64,000 nt of DNA from the NCBI RefSeq assembly GCF_022539665.2, contig NC_081332.1:4435884-4499883 (forward strand). The letters run 5' to 3'. The translations under genes were made by a program, and so were the position numbers. Shown piece by piece: positions 48,738 through 61,349 of this stretch (position 1 is its first letter; each line of letters begins with the position of its first letter). The notes beneath the pieces were generated by a model that was not told the DNA's origin, did not search any database, and worked only from the letters and a program-made list of their open reading frames with translations. The stretch comes from Daphnia carinata (taxonomy: Eukaryota; Arthropoda; Branchiopoda; Diplostraca; Daphniidae).

Positions 48738-51700
48738 TTACTTTACGAACTTGGCGAAGTCGATTCCGCTTATGCTTATGCATGGAACGGGCTTGTTTGG
48801 GCTAGAAAGACAAACGAAGAAAAAGAATTTTTTGGTAAAAATTTTGTACTTTTAAAGAGCTCATTAGTAAATTGTTACCCCATTGGGTTGCGGAAGACGC
48901 TGGGTTGAATTTGCTGGATAGTTCCATCACTGTTGTCACAGATGATGCGAGCAAGCGTTACTTTCTTGATTTCGTTCACTTGAACTGATCATATTTGTCG
49001 TTTTAGCAAAATTTTAGAATTTTTAAATGCCAATTTGGTCTTACCTGCAGTGAAAGAAACATTTTGCGTTGTGTCACTATAGAAAAATCGATCTGATTGC
49101 CTCAAATTCTCAAATTGTTTTGCGATTATGTAAGTAAATGTTGGTCCCACGACAGACCCTGGCAATCGATCCTCAGTTACTCCGCCAATGTACAAATCGA
49201 TATCCTTTACTGATTCGTAAACTTTTTTGAAGTAGTTAATAATCTGAAACAAACGCATTATTAGAATTCTTGCATGAAACAATTCAGACTATCGGTTCAG
49301 GACAGTCAGAATACAGTGAACGAAGGCAACTGGATTCCCGATTGTGCACAAATTTGATTAGCTTATTAATTTTGCTTACTTCTGGCGAAGTTGTCGTATT
49401 CAGCTGATCCATTGTGGTGGGGAGGGGCGTTTCCGGTCTGTCTTTTAGCCATTTCAAAGCAATTTGTCGGGCAATTATATAAGGTGGCATGCCTTATTTC
49501 AAACAAAAGAATGTTGTTACTGCTTGAAAAAGAATTTAAATCTGCTTGTTTGGCGCGAAGTTTGAATCTGATTTGCTTTAAAGTTGTAAAAAAGTAATTT
49601 AATATTTTAAACCGTGATCGCGCCCGCGTTGCATGTTGATTGAAATCAAATCGCCGCCCAGGGAGGCCGTCTGTGTTCTGAAATTCAATTTTGACAATAA
49701 TTACTTTTTGGCCCATAGTAGTTTTTGAGATTGTTGGAAATTGAATTATACCGCAGTAGTTGGCTAGTGATGTCGTCAGCAAAGCATTCGTCCACTGTTT
49801 GAGCCGGAGATCGTGTTAGTCCGCGTATTGCGTTGTCAAAAAAGTTAGTGTAGAGCAGGCGAGTAGCATTGTTGAAAGTGCTGCCGAGGAAAAAGCTCTG
49901 GTTGCTTCGAGTTCCATCAGCCTCGTACAGCCTAATCAACGGTAGCCGTGTAAAACGGTACAATTATTTCTAAAATTCCAGTTCTCACCTGATGAAACTT
50001 CGCAACTGAGAGTGGCCCATACGATAGGCAGCAGCCGTAAATTCGTTAAACATTGCAGGGTCAGAATTTGGATTGTACGGTCCAGTAAATAGCCCTTTGG
50101 GTCCTGAATCGACGACGTTTAGATTTTTTAACATTTAAAGTAGAATTTTCAAATTTGACTTTACCAAGAATGACCGATAAATACTCTGTGTAAGTGATAT
50201 GCTGTAACTCGGCAATCACGATGCGACGTGCTTCTTGATAGTAGTACTCGCTCGATTTGCTTGCTCCGAATTTAGCAAATAATGCATTAGCTATACGATT
50301 ATGCTCACGCAGCCAAAGTGTGTGCAGGACCGTAAGCAACGGCTGTTGACGTAATCTGGTATCACCTATGCGTCAACAGTTCATTTGAATTAGCGAGATA
50401 ATCATGGTCAGTGAAACAGTGGGTAACCATGCCCAAGAAATTGAAAGAGCGATACTATTAGAAAGAAACATGAAGCATTACCCCCTGTAAAGCACGTCGT
50501 AGCATCAATGCATGTATTGTTTGGATCATTGGGGCAGCAGGTACTAGCGAGCGGGAGAAAAACCTTTCCATTCTGGATCGATACTTTCATTAATCCTTTG
50601 GTTGAGTTAAGGTCACGCAGAGATTGAGCTGTTGCATTAGTGACTCCGTAGATCATGGAACCATCGATCCATGGAGTCAATAAGCTGATCTTGATTTTTT
50701 TGTTTAAACGAAAATTAGTTGGAATTATTGATTTCGTTGACTGCCAACGAAAAGTTAATACCTGTTCCCTGCTGCGTGGCGTACTGCCGTTGAGATACAA
50801 ACCGAATGAAGTACGAACCATGTTAATGCAATTGGCATTAGTGTAAACAGGATCATTGCTTGGGATGGCGATGTGTAGGCACTCGGGATCGGGATTGGCC
50901 GTAACGTTTCCAAATCGACCTCCATCGCAGCAGCTAATAGTTCCCCCGGTACCTGTTAGTTTAACCAGACATTAGCGATTAGGTCGTGTTTTATGTCTTA
51001 TTTCTTTGACTCTTTACTGTTTCTCGCGGCTGATGCTTGTGCGAAATCATGGTCTAGGAATTGGCCCCATTGCATTGTCATTAATGATGCGTCATTATTT
51101 GAGACACTCTCATTCACGGTGACAATAGTCGTAATTAAGCGGGTACTCGGCAAAGGGGCGCCTGATGCTGATAAACGAATCTTGGAAATACCTGCATTTT
51201 AAATGACTCGTTTCAGTACATTCTATTGATAAAATGCTGTCCTTAATTTTTTTTATATTGCGCAATCGATAGTTTTCTTTTAGTGGTTATTCCCTTAAAA
51301 TTTTTTAAAGAACGATAGTGCAAATGTATCACATTACCATCGGCGTAGGTTGCGGGGCCCATCAGTCGCTGGTTAATCGTATTTGCTTGTCCAAAGCGTT
51401 GGTTTTTCAAATTGTTGCAAGTTCCGTCAAAGGTGCGATATTTGTATGTGGGGTCGCAAACTGGAGCTGATGGTAATGGTAACTGTCTGCTGGAGCCATT
51501 TTCTCCCATCTATCAATCAACAATAGGAAAAATTTAGCGCGTTGTGTACTTCAATTTGAGGATTAGACTTGAATCATTTTCCAGTTAAAAACATCGCAAT
51601 GTCTTGTTTTAATTTGTCGTTTTCAGAACATAGTTTTATTTTGAACGTAATTTGAGTTTTGGACGTATACTTTAAACAACTTACCGACAGTATGGTGCCG

Positions 51701-51741
51701 AAAGACAAAATGAGTACAACTAAAATATTGATGGGTGTCAT
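48738..51741 (-). CDS. Secreted animal haem peroxidase 1 (peroxinectin/chorion-peroxidase-like)
   Basis: Multi-exon minus-strand gene. Signal peptide MTPINILVVLILSFGTILS, then the family start [16 protein letters not shown]. The peroxidase domain has the distal site QWGQFLDHDF (haem-linking Asp and distal His), calcium loop [25 protein letters not shown], proximal-His block [21 protein letters not shown] and ITYTEYLSVILG. The last exon encodes PNKPVPCISISGIDFAKF, matching the tails of copies 2 and 3, and the stop is at 48738-48740; reading through the preceding exon would end too early. Odd: the glutamate that makes the second haem ester in mammalian peroxidases is Gln here (DTRLRQQP). Likely roles in the family: cuticle or eggshell cross-linking, or blood-cell adhesion. 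Confidence 0.92.
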
Positions 51742-51793
51742 TTCGATTAGATTTTTTTTTGAAACTGTGGTTTAGTACAGAGACATTACCGTG

Positions 51794-51800
51794 TTTTATA
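51794..51800 (-). promoter_or_regulatory. TATA box of peroxidase 1
   Basis: Minus-strand TATAAAA, 53 bases upstream of the ATG. Peroxidases 2 and 3 have a TATA box at nearly the same distance. Confidence 0.6.
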
Positions 51801-53393
51801 GGAATTAAACACGTGGCTCAGGCGCACACATGCGTCAAAATTCCTATTTCCGGCAGCCAGTCAGTTAGTTCGTCCTTTTCTCGTTGTTGACGTCAGCTTT
51901 TCTGTCCAATTAAAGAGTGTTGTAAAAAAAAAAAAGGTCATATGATATTTAGACCCAAAAGTAAAAATAAAAAAAAAGCTTACCCCAGGTGAACCTATAT
52001 CCTGAACGACACGAACGGATATCCATCTTGTTTCTGGGTGGCCCCGTTCCTGCGCAGGTGCTTTCAAATATTCCGTTCATACAGTATATCACTCGTGTGC
52101 AACCGTTTTTTTTATTGACCACAGATTAATATCTTTCTATTTTCTGGGGGAGGGGAGGCGGGGTTTGTGTTTGTGTGTGACCAAACACGTAGTTAGGCTG
52201 CAGAGAAACAGGAAATAGCTAAGTGTTGGCAACTGTGGAGCTATATCCTTTTACCACTTAGTTTTTTCGTTTACCTTTTTTTTTTTTTTTTTTGGATAAG
52301 AATCTCATCGCTTGAAACCGATCACGATATTTCACACGCAATGCCAGATTTTTTTTTATCGTTTTCACTAAAATTTGTCTCTTTGGACGGGTGGCCCTTC
52401 ACCTCCGAAACCATTAGAAAAATTTTTTGAAACAAATTGTTTAGTGCCCACTCTTTTAGTATGTGAGGGAAATGACTAACGTTTTTTCCCCCTATATCTT
52501 TGATATTCAAAAAAGGGCCACTTGGCATATCAACGCAGTAAAAACTACTGGTTGCTTTTATCATGTTGTAGTATAATTCGATCGATTATCTTCTTTGCGA
52601 TTGCTATATTTTTTTCTATTGTTTTTAGCTATTGTTTTTGTAATGTTGGTTTTTTTGACGAAACGCCTTGTTTTTCGCTTGAAACAAGCAAATTGAAACG
52701 TGATTCTATCACTCCTTTTAACGTTTTTTTTATAAATGGCCTCATCGTAGGGTGCCTCAAGCTTTGATACAATTAACATGACGTTAAACCTTGTCCAGTT
52801 ATGGTTCACGCTTTAAAATGGGATGTGCTTCAAATGGAAACATTTTAAGGTTTTGTCCATTGCGTGATCGGCTTTAAAAAACACAACCAAAGCGGCCAAA
52901 ATACAGTGGGTTGGATAGCGTGCTTAGCAAGGATTTCGAAAATGCGTTCAAGGTGTCGGAAGGCTTTTTAAATGTTGGGTTGGTTTATGGGGTTCCTATC
53001 TGTGTAGGGGAGTAAAGTGGTGATTTTATCACACATCTGGTCACACGCTCGGTTTTGACTGATCGACCCCACTTGTGAAAGGTGAGAACAGAGCGCAGTT
53101 TAAAAAAGAAACTCCATTGCATAACTGTAAGGCAGATAACTTTTTCGTGAACATTTCGAAATTAACAATTAAGCACGAGGTTTGTGGAACGAAAAGTGTA
53201 TCATTCATCCCACTATGCGTTGAATTATTATTCGTTTTCCCTTTTTTAAAACTAGTAATAATCTATCTTCCACAAACCCAAACAATGTTTCAAATATTAT
53301 TTATTCATAGCTGGTGCTTCTGAAATGTCCAATGCTTCATGTTTAAAAGTTTTTTCCCCCCTTCCACGAATGAAAAGAAATCGGTCCATTCTT
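51801..53393. other. Intergenic region, peroxidase 1 to peroxidase 2
   Basis: Upstream DNA of peroxidase 1 and 3' flank of peroxidase 2. Long T runs (for example near 52278-52294). Open frames are low complexity; no extra gene was recognised. Confidence 0.5.
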
Positions 53394-56167
53394 CTAGTAG
53401 TAGTTGAAATTGATCCCCGGTATGTTGGAGCAAGGAATCGGCATGTTATACCTGAAAAGAAAATGTTACGTATAGGGCAAAATTTATAGGTTAATTGCCA
53501 GTTTTATCGTGGATTACTGAGAGGGCCTGCGGAAGGCCATTGGCTGAATCTGTGTGATTGTTCCGTCATTGTTGTCACAAATGATGCGAGCCAGACTTAC
53601 TTTCCTAATTTCATCGAATTGACCTGTGTGTAAAAAATATTGTTAACGACCAGTTGTTAAGCATTCGTTATCTCTGTTTCTATCCTTACGGGGAGCGAAA
53701 GAAACCGTCTGTCCAAGGTTGGCGTAAAAAAAACGATCCGACCGTCTCAAATTGTCAAACTGCTGGCCAATAATATAAGCGAATGTCGGCCCAACAGCAG
53801 CGCCAGGCAGAGGCCGTTCTGTCACTCCACCGATATATAAATCAATATCTTCCACTGATTCGTACACTGCCTTCAGACTTGCGATGACCTACAATCGTGT
53901 CGTTTAGATAAGTTTTTTCACAAAAAGATTTCATCTTTAGGTTCAGCTTAAGTAAAGACAAAACAATTACTTCTAGAGAATGTGTCGGGGCTAGGTCATC
54001 GAATGTCCTTGGTGGTGGAGGAGGAGGATACGGTTGTAGGCCGGAGTTCTGCAGTGCAATCTGTCGGGCCATGACGTAAGGTGGAAGTCCTGTGGAATTT
54101 CAAAATCTTTATTTCGTCCCTCTTTGTTTCTAAATTGATGATATTTCTGTTTCTATGGAGCTTTTAAAGGATAACTGTCATTTCGTACCGTGATCTCGTC
54201 CGCGTTGCATGTTAATTGCAACTAAATCAGCACCAAGGGCAGTTGTGGTCCTAGTTATAAAAATGATTTTGCGTTACTCGATTTTGTGGGTGGGTAAAAC
54301 GTGAAAACGGCGCGGAAAAACGAAACTTACCTGAAAAGTTGACTTGTAACATCGGGAGCAAAACATTCGTCTACCGACTGGGCGGGAGTGAGCAATTGAC
54401 CACGTAGGGCGTTGTCGAGAAACTTGGGATTGAGAAGGCGGTAAGCACCAGTAAGAAATGAATTACCGAGAAAAAAGCTTTGGTTGCTTGCGGTTCCGTC
54501 AGCTTCGAAAAGTCTGCGAATGCGTATCGATTAGATTATGAAAATCAGGTTAAAATTTGTTCTATACTTTATAAAACTCCTCAGCTGAGAGTGACCCATA
54601 CGATAGGCAGCAGCGGCAAATTCGTTAAAGATTGCCGGATTGAATTGGGTATCGAACGGAGGGACCGGATTCTCAGGACCTGCGTTTTATTCCCCCCATC
54701 CTTAGTTCCCTTTCTCGTATTGAATATTGAACCATGTTTTTTTTTTTGTTACCAAGAATAACGGGAAGATATTCTCTGTAAGTTATGTGCTGGAACTCGG
54801 CAATCACTATACGGCGAGCTTCTTGGTAGTAGAATTCATCAGACTTGCTTGAACCGAACCTTGCGTATAGTGCCTTTGCTACGCGGTTATGTTCCCGAAG
54901 CCACAAGGTGTGCATTACCGTAAGCAATGGCTGTTCACGCACTCTGTTATCGCCTATTGCAACAAAAACGATTGATATTGTAGGATTAATTCTGAAGCTA
55001 TATCTTCTGTGTATCGAAAAATGTCATTTAAATACCCCTTTCATTTTTTACCTGCCACAAAGCAATCGGAGCATGTCGATGGTGATGTGGGTAGCAAAAC
55101 TTGGCCATTTTGCACAGAAAATGCTAAAAGACCTTTGCCTGAACTTTTATCTCGCAGCGATTGGGCAGTGGAGTCGCTGTTTCCGTAGATTTGCGATCCG
55201 TCGATCCAGTGGGTTATAGCATTAATCTTTTAGATACAGAAACAGCACATTGTTTTAAATATATAATTGTGCGAACGAATGGGAATGTGCATACCTGTTG
55301 TCTACGTGTTGGCATACTGCCATCGAGACGTGGGCCATAAGAGGAGCGAATCATGTTCATGCAATTCACGTTGCTATAAACGGGATCGTTACTTGGTATG
55401 GGAATGTGTAAACATTCCGCGTTCGGATTGGCAGTGACGTTCCCGAATAGTCCTCCACCACAGCATCCGACAGCTGTTGTTTAGAAGAAAAATGAAACTC
55501 TTTTTCAAACGACATTTCCTCTTTCAAATTTACTTATGGTGAATTGTGGTGTCTGTGTTAAATCGTGGTCCATGAATTGACCCCATTGCATTGTTATCAA
55601 AGCAGTGTCATAATCAAAGACGCTACTGCTTACGGTGACTGTAGTAGAAACTAGACGTGTGCTTGGCAATGGGTTTCCTGATTTCGCCAAACGGATTGCT
55701 GAGAGATCTGTGCATGAATGTAAAAAACATGTTGCCAATCCTCAAATTTGCGGGTTTTTTTTCCAAATTTAAAGTATTTGATTTTCGTGATTTGTTTATG
55801 CGAAGTTATAAGGCGTCTTGGGAAAGAATTAAAAACTGCGAAGGAATTTGAAATTACCATTAGAATAGGTTGCTGGACCCATTAATCGTTGGAAAATTGT
55901 GCCTGCTTGTCCGAAACGCGGGAAGCTCAAATTGTTGCAGGTTCCGTCGAATGTGCGGTACCTGTAGTTAGGATCGCATGTTGGTGCAGCTGGTAACGGC
56001 GTTGCTTGCCGGACGGATGCATCCTCGTTCTGTTTGTCAGTTTCCGCAACGCGCAATTATTGAGAAATGTTTTTTGTAGTTAGCGAAAATGAAATCTCAA
56101 ATTCTTTTGGACTTACCGATAAGGTACCGGCGGCCAGCGCTAGTATTGCTATTAGAATAAACACCAT
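53394..56167 (-). CDS. Secreted animal haem peroxidase 2
   Basis: Minus-strand paralogue of the neighbouring peroxidases with the same exon order. Signal peptide [17 protein letters not shown] and mature motif [20 protein letters not shown] are followed by [26 protein letters not shown]-type calcium loop and [19 protein letters not shown] (haem-linking Glu present). Next come [31 protein letters not shown] and QRGRDHG. A last exon encodes [18 protein letters not shown] and ends at 53394-53396. A proline-rich segment ([14 protein letters not shown]) replaces a shorter linker of the other copies. Predicted extracellular enzyme using hydrogen peroxide to oxidise tyrosines or halides; which is not decidable from sequence. 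Confidence 0.93.
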
Positions 56168-56223
56168 TTTGGCCACTTAAACTTGCCTTTGAAACTGCGC
56201 AATAATCTGGGAGTACACCGCAT

Positions 56224-56230
56224 TTTTATA
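56224..56230 (-). promoter_or_regulatory. TATA box of peroxidase 2
   Basis: Minus-strand TATAAAA, 57 bases upstream of the ATG at 56167, the same placement as in peroxidases 1 and 3. Confidence 0.6.
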
Positions 56231-57091
56231 GAGAACGTTGTTTCACTATTAGATGTGCGCGACAAATACACGCTACAAGCTGTATCCGCATCCGTGTTTA
56301 CGAACATTTGGCTTAGTGCAAATAACTAACGCAGGTGCCTTCCAATATCCATGATGCGCTGTGTCTGACGCAAGCATTTGTTTGCGGAATGCCTACGTGT
56401 TCGCGCTTTGTGTCCAATTATAGTAGATTGTTGAACCGCTTTGCCGGGAATGCTGGTGCATCTGTCACGAGAAGAACAATTTTAATGCGCACTCTACAAG
56501 CAAATCGAACTATATCCTGTTCTCTTTCCCCCCGCTGTCCAAATATACTTTGGACGTAAAGTTTTTTATGACACCTGTCTGCTACACAGCTTGCCATAGA
56601 CAGCATAGAAGGCCACTTGTGCCAGTTGGTAAAATGGACATGCTTTAGCGCTGGTTGTTTTTTCACGGGAGTTTTATGTTCGTTGGGTGTGTTCTGATTC
56701 CAATGTAAAAATTGTGTAAATATGCTTTTAAAATAATTCAATTATTATTATTTTTAATGTTTAGTGTATCGCCCGATTCCGCTTGGCTAAAATGTACGAC
56801 AGCATCGGTGGCAGCAGTGGACGGTGAAATTTTGGGGTGAGTGATGTTTTTTTTTATTATTCATTTTCCCACCGTATCCGATCAGATCACAGAACACTAA
56901 GCAGTCGATGAGAAACGATTGTTTATTCTTTCGAAATATTTGCTTGCTGAACACCATCTTGCGATGGTGCAACCCATGCCCTCCACCGCACCAATTATAT
57001 GTATGTATATATATTTTCCCCTTACGGATTAATAATTCTTCAGAATGATCACTGTTGTGGCTTTCCCTCTCCTCTTAAAATCCTCCGTCGC
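56231..57091. other. Intergenic region, peroxidase 2 to peroxidase 3
   Basis: Short frames on both strands without family resemblance. It contains the upstream region of peroxidase 2 and the 3' flank of peroxidase 3. Confidence 0.5.
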
Positions 57092-59960
57092 TTAAGAGGT
57101 GTCTTCACCTGAAATACTTTCCTCCGAAGCAACCGAGATAGGCGTGTTGCTGTAGAACTTGTTAAAGTCAATACCTCGAATGTTACTGCAGGCAACTGGA
57201 GCATTTAGGCTAGAAGATAATTCATGATATTAGAACTTTTTTTTATCTTCTTTTGAAGGTTGTAGTAAATTTCTACCTGCTTGGGCTGCGGAAGGCTTTT
57301 GGTTGGATAGTAGTGACTGTTCCGTCATTGTTATCGCAGACGATGCGGGCAAGGCTTACCTTCCTGATTTCGTGTAGTTGACCTGGTGGTGTTTAAAATA
57401 TCATAAGTAAATTTGAAGATAGTTTTTTTGCGCGTGCGTTGTTATATTACGGCCGGTAAACGAAACGGATTTTGTCAAATCGCTGTAAAAGAAACGATCT
57501 GCCCGCTTGAGGTTCTCGAATTGCTTGGCGATGATGTAACCAAACGTGGGTCCTACGGCAGCGTATGGCATGAGCTTCTCTGTCACTCCACCGATGTACA
57601 AATCGATGTCCTGTACTGATTCGTACACGCGCTTCAAGCTATTGATGACCTAAAGGGGAAAAAATGCGTTTTTGAAATGTTTGCGCGCTAATATATTTTA
57701 ATTTTAATTAAGCGGGATAAAATTCTATGGCGGCGGAAACATAACGTTTCCTCACTTGGTCTGAGTGCGTAGACTTGAGCTCATCAAACGTAGTGGGTAG
57801 TGGCCCCGTAATCCCAAGAGCGATTTGCCGGGCTTTAACGTAAGTTGGGAGACCTTTAGGGATTGTAAAACAGTTAATTTAGAGCTGTCCATTTCAAATT
57901 TCATTTTCGTTATCAATCGAGTTTTAAATGATCTACCGTGATCTCGGCCGCGTTGCATGTTGATTGAAATCAAGTCACCACCTAAAGTGGTGCTTGATGC
58001 CCTGTATTTTTCATTAAATCAAATTGTGTTTTATTTAAATTTCTAATTTGGCCGATTTGAGCTAGAACAAAAACTAACCGGAATAGTTGGCTGGTGACAT
58101 CGTCGGCAAAACAGTTGTCCACAGCGTTAACAAGGTTTCGCGAAAGACCGCGCAGGGCGTTGTCGATGAAAGTCGGATTTAGAAGACGGGTTGCGGAGTT
58201 GAACGAGTTTGCGAGAAGGTAACTTTGAGGACTTTCACTGCCATCAGCCTCGTAAAGCCTAGCAACGGTGGTAGTGAGTTTTAGTCGTGTGAAAAGAGCG
58301 GATCTCAAAACGATGAAAGATTTACTTTATGAAGCTCTTCACCATAGAATGACCCATTCGGTAGGCAGCAGTGGCGAACTCGTTGAAAATGGCTGGATTG
58401 CTTTGGCCATTTTGATCTATCGCATTTGGAAATATAGCTAGACGACCTATTTCAAAATTCAATAATCGTTTAGCGTGTGTCTTTTATTGACTCGATCGTT
58501 ATGGGCAGAGAGAAAAATTACCAAGAATAACTGGGAGATACTCGTGGTATGTGATATGCTGGAATTCAGCAATAATGATGCGACGGGCCTCTTGGTAATA
58601 GAACTCATCGGATTTGTTCGAGCCGAATCTGTCATACAGAGCCTTAGCCACCCGGTTATGTTCACGAAGCCACAAGGTGTGCATGATCGTAAGCAGCGGC
58701 TGTTCTCGCACTCTGCTATCGCCTGTTGTTGCAAATGTTTTGATTTTTCTAAACGATTTTCAGTGATCTCGAGATTTACGATAACCAAGGGATTTGAAGC
58801 TGCCGATTACATACTATTTAGAGAATATCGTTTTCGATTTACCTGCGACGAAGCAATCAGAGCAGGCTCGGTGAAATTGGCAGAAGGACTTTGCCATTCT
58901 GAATGGAAACTGCCAATAGACCTTTGCCTGAGCTTGGATCGCGCAGAGATTGCGCAGATGCGGCGTCATTTCCGTAAATTTGCGAGCCGTCGATCCAGTG
59001 AGTCAATCTGTTGATCTAAGTTAGGTAAATCAGCGCAACGGTTCAGTGTTAAAAATATATTCTGAAGCGAGACTGAGGACTGCGAAGTACCTGTTCTCTG
59101 CTTGATGGTGTGGTGCCATCGAGATTCAATCCGAAGGCATTGCGAACCATATTCATGCAATTAGCATTAACGTAGACGGGGTCGTTACTCGGGATAGGGA
59201 TGTGCAAGCATTCAGCATTGGGGTTGGCCGTCGCGTTCCCGAAACGTCCTCCGTCGCAACAACCTCCAGCTGTGCGTCCAAAATTTAATTAATACGTCAC
59301 AATCGGAACACGCGCGTCTTCTTTTAATTGAATTCTTTCTTACCCACTGCAAAAGCTCTTCCCTGAGTTAAGTCGTGATCCATGAATTGACCCCATTGCA
59401 TAGTAAACAAGACAGCATCGTTGTTCGTAATAGTGTCGTTGGTAAGCACAGTGGTAGAAACCAAACGAGTGCTCGGCAAAGAGGCGCCTGATTGGGCCAA
59501 ACGGACTGCTGAAACACCTGCGCATTGATTTAGCCAATATGTTGATCAGCTAATGCACGTGCACAGTTGGTACTCAATTAAAAATATTAGGCTCTCCCGT
59601 CTTACCGTCAGCGTAGTTAGCAGGGCCCATCAGTCTCTGGAAAATGGTGTTTGCTTGACCATAGCGTGGGTTGTTCAAATTGTTGCACGTTCCGTCGAAG
59701 CTGCGGTACGGATAAGTGGGATCGCATGCTGCTGGGGCTATTGGTAATGGTGCCTGTCTGTTCGACGCGTCTCCGTTGGCTGACTATTGATCAGTAAACG
59801 AAAAGCAAAATTTAGGCAAATTAGATTGAATAATTCGTTTTCACATATATTCGATACGAACTCAAACATAATTTTTGAAAATTATCTTAATGCAAATAAT
59901 ATACTTTACCGAAATTGTGCCAGTTGCTACTGCGAGTAAGATCAAAATGACGAATGCCAT
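57092..59960 (-). CDS. Secreted animal haem peroxidase 3
   Basis: Third member of the array, minus strand. Signal peptide MAFVILILLAVATGTIS; mature start with [20 protein letters not shown]. Distal site [18 protein letters not shown], calcium loop [10 protein letters not shown], haem-linking segment [12 protein letters not shown] (Glu present), then [33 protein letters not shown] proximal block and [12 protein letters not shown]. The final exon encodes NAPVACSNIRGIDFNKFYSN plus a longer serine- and glutamate-rich tail than the other copies, stop at 57092-57094. All catalytic residues that I can place are intact. Tandem head-to-tail arrangement with peroxidases 1 and 2 points to local duplication. 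Confidence 0.93.
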
Positions 59961-60013
59961 TACTGTCGTGTAAAGTTGTCGTCGACACTAAATTTTGCCA
60001 AGTGAATATCCCC

Positions 60014-60022
60014 TATTATATA
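60014..60022 (-). promoter_or_regulatory. TATA box of peroxidase 3
   Basis: Minus-strand TATATAATA starts about 54 bases upstream of the ATG at 59960. Confidence 0.55.
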
Positions 60023-61349
60023 CAGAATTCAAATTCGACGTTGAAGGGCAAACGGGTGCCACGTTAGCACCCAGATCCGGCTTCATACGGATGAACGATT
60101 AACCAAAAACATTCGGTTTGCACTTAAGTGTTACCAGATGCGTCTAGATATTTTGTTGGATACCGTTTGTTAGACTGCGTGCGTTTTTTTTTTCGGTCAT
60201 TGACGTTGGTTTACACCTTTTTTGCCCATTTGCCATATTGTTGTTGAGTTGTTTTTTTGGGGGGGGAGGAGGGGGGAGACGGGTGGATGAAGCAGGCATT
60301 TGTGCATTGGAACAAACAAACGCAGCTATTAGAAAGTCACCATTGCGCTGCCTTTTTCTGTCACTAACAAAATTTTGCCATCTGTTTCGTGTTTGAAACA
60401 TATACACAATATGCGTGGCTGGTATTGCAGGCGGTGATTCATCACGCACAGAGTGGATTGAATCTTCGTTCGAGTTGTCGATAAAACCCTAGCATGTGCG
60501 TGAATTAAATTCAGCAGGTTTTTGAAATAATTCGTTCCCTTTCGCTATTGGCTGTTCAGATATTTTTAATGGTACCATGATTTTCTCTGTCCCGTAATTC
60601 AACTTCAACCGGATACAGACGTGTGCGTACGTATGCACTACGCCCCGTGTCGCTCATTGCGCTACTCTAGAAAACTGATGACGTCAATGTGAATCATTCT
60701 TAATGTGTACTAAAGATTACGGTTCGTTGCAATACGCAAGGCCAGTCTTTTTTTTTTTTTTTTTAATCGAACAACTGCGATGTCGACCATACAGCGCAAG
60801 TAGCTGCCAAAGAGATCGCAAACAGTGTCACTTTTGTCGCTTTTTATTCGGTTTATTCCGATTTTTTTAACTAATTTACCCCGATTTTATTTTATGATAC
60901 CCGTTAGACAAAAAAAAATTTTATTAAAATTGTTTGTGCTACAAAATGAATTTCTCAGTAGATTCCCTATTTTTTAAATTGGCGCCATTTAAGCCGCCAT
61001 TTAAACGAATGGCAGTTGGTGGACCCGGTTTACCCAGAAAATTCGGTGTAACCCACCTAGATTGGAAATTTTTTTAAATTGAATCGCCCAAAATCAACTT
61101 TTTACCCATAGGTAACTCGTTTTTTTGCACACCGGGGCGGGTCGACAACTCCACAACGATAGAGAAATGTGGCACCGCTGCTAATTTGATTTTCAGTTTT
61201 GAGCAGCAGAAGACACAAGCCATTGTTTGTTGAGTTGATTGCTTGAATTTTCCTGGCAAGGTTTTTGCTTTGTTTTTCTATGCTAGCGTACAGTTTTTTA
61301 TCGTTTTGTCTCGTTTCCATGAGTTTTCGAACTCTTAAGATTCGTGTTG
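60023..61349. other. Divergent intergenic region, peroxidase 3 to POU gene
   Basis: Upstream DNA of two divergent genes. It has a short G-rich run near 60258-60274 and a T run near 60748-60764. An in-frame TGA at 61320-61322 precedes the POU start codon, supporting that start. No further gene was seen. Confidence 0.5.
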
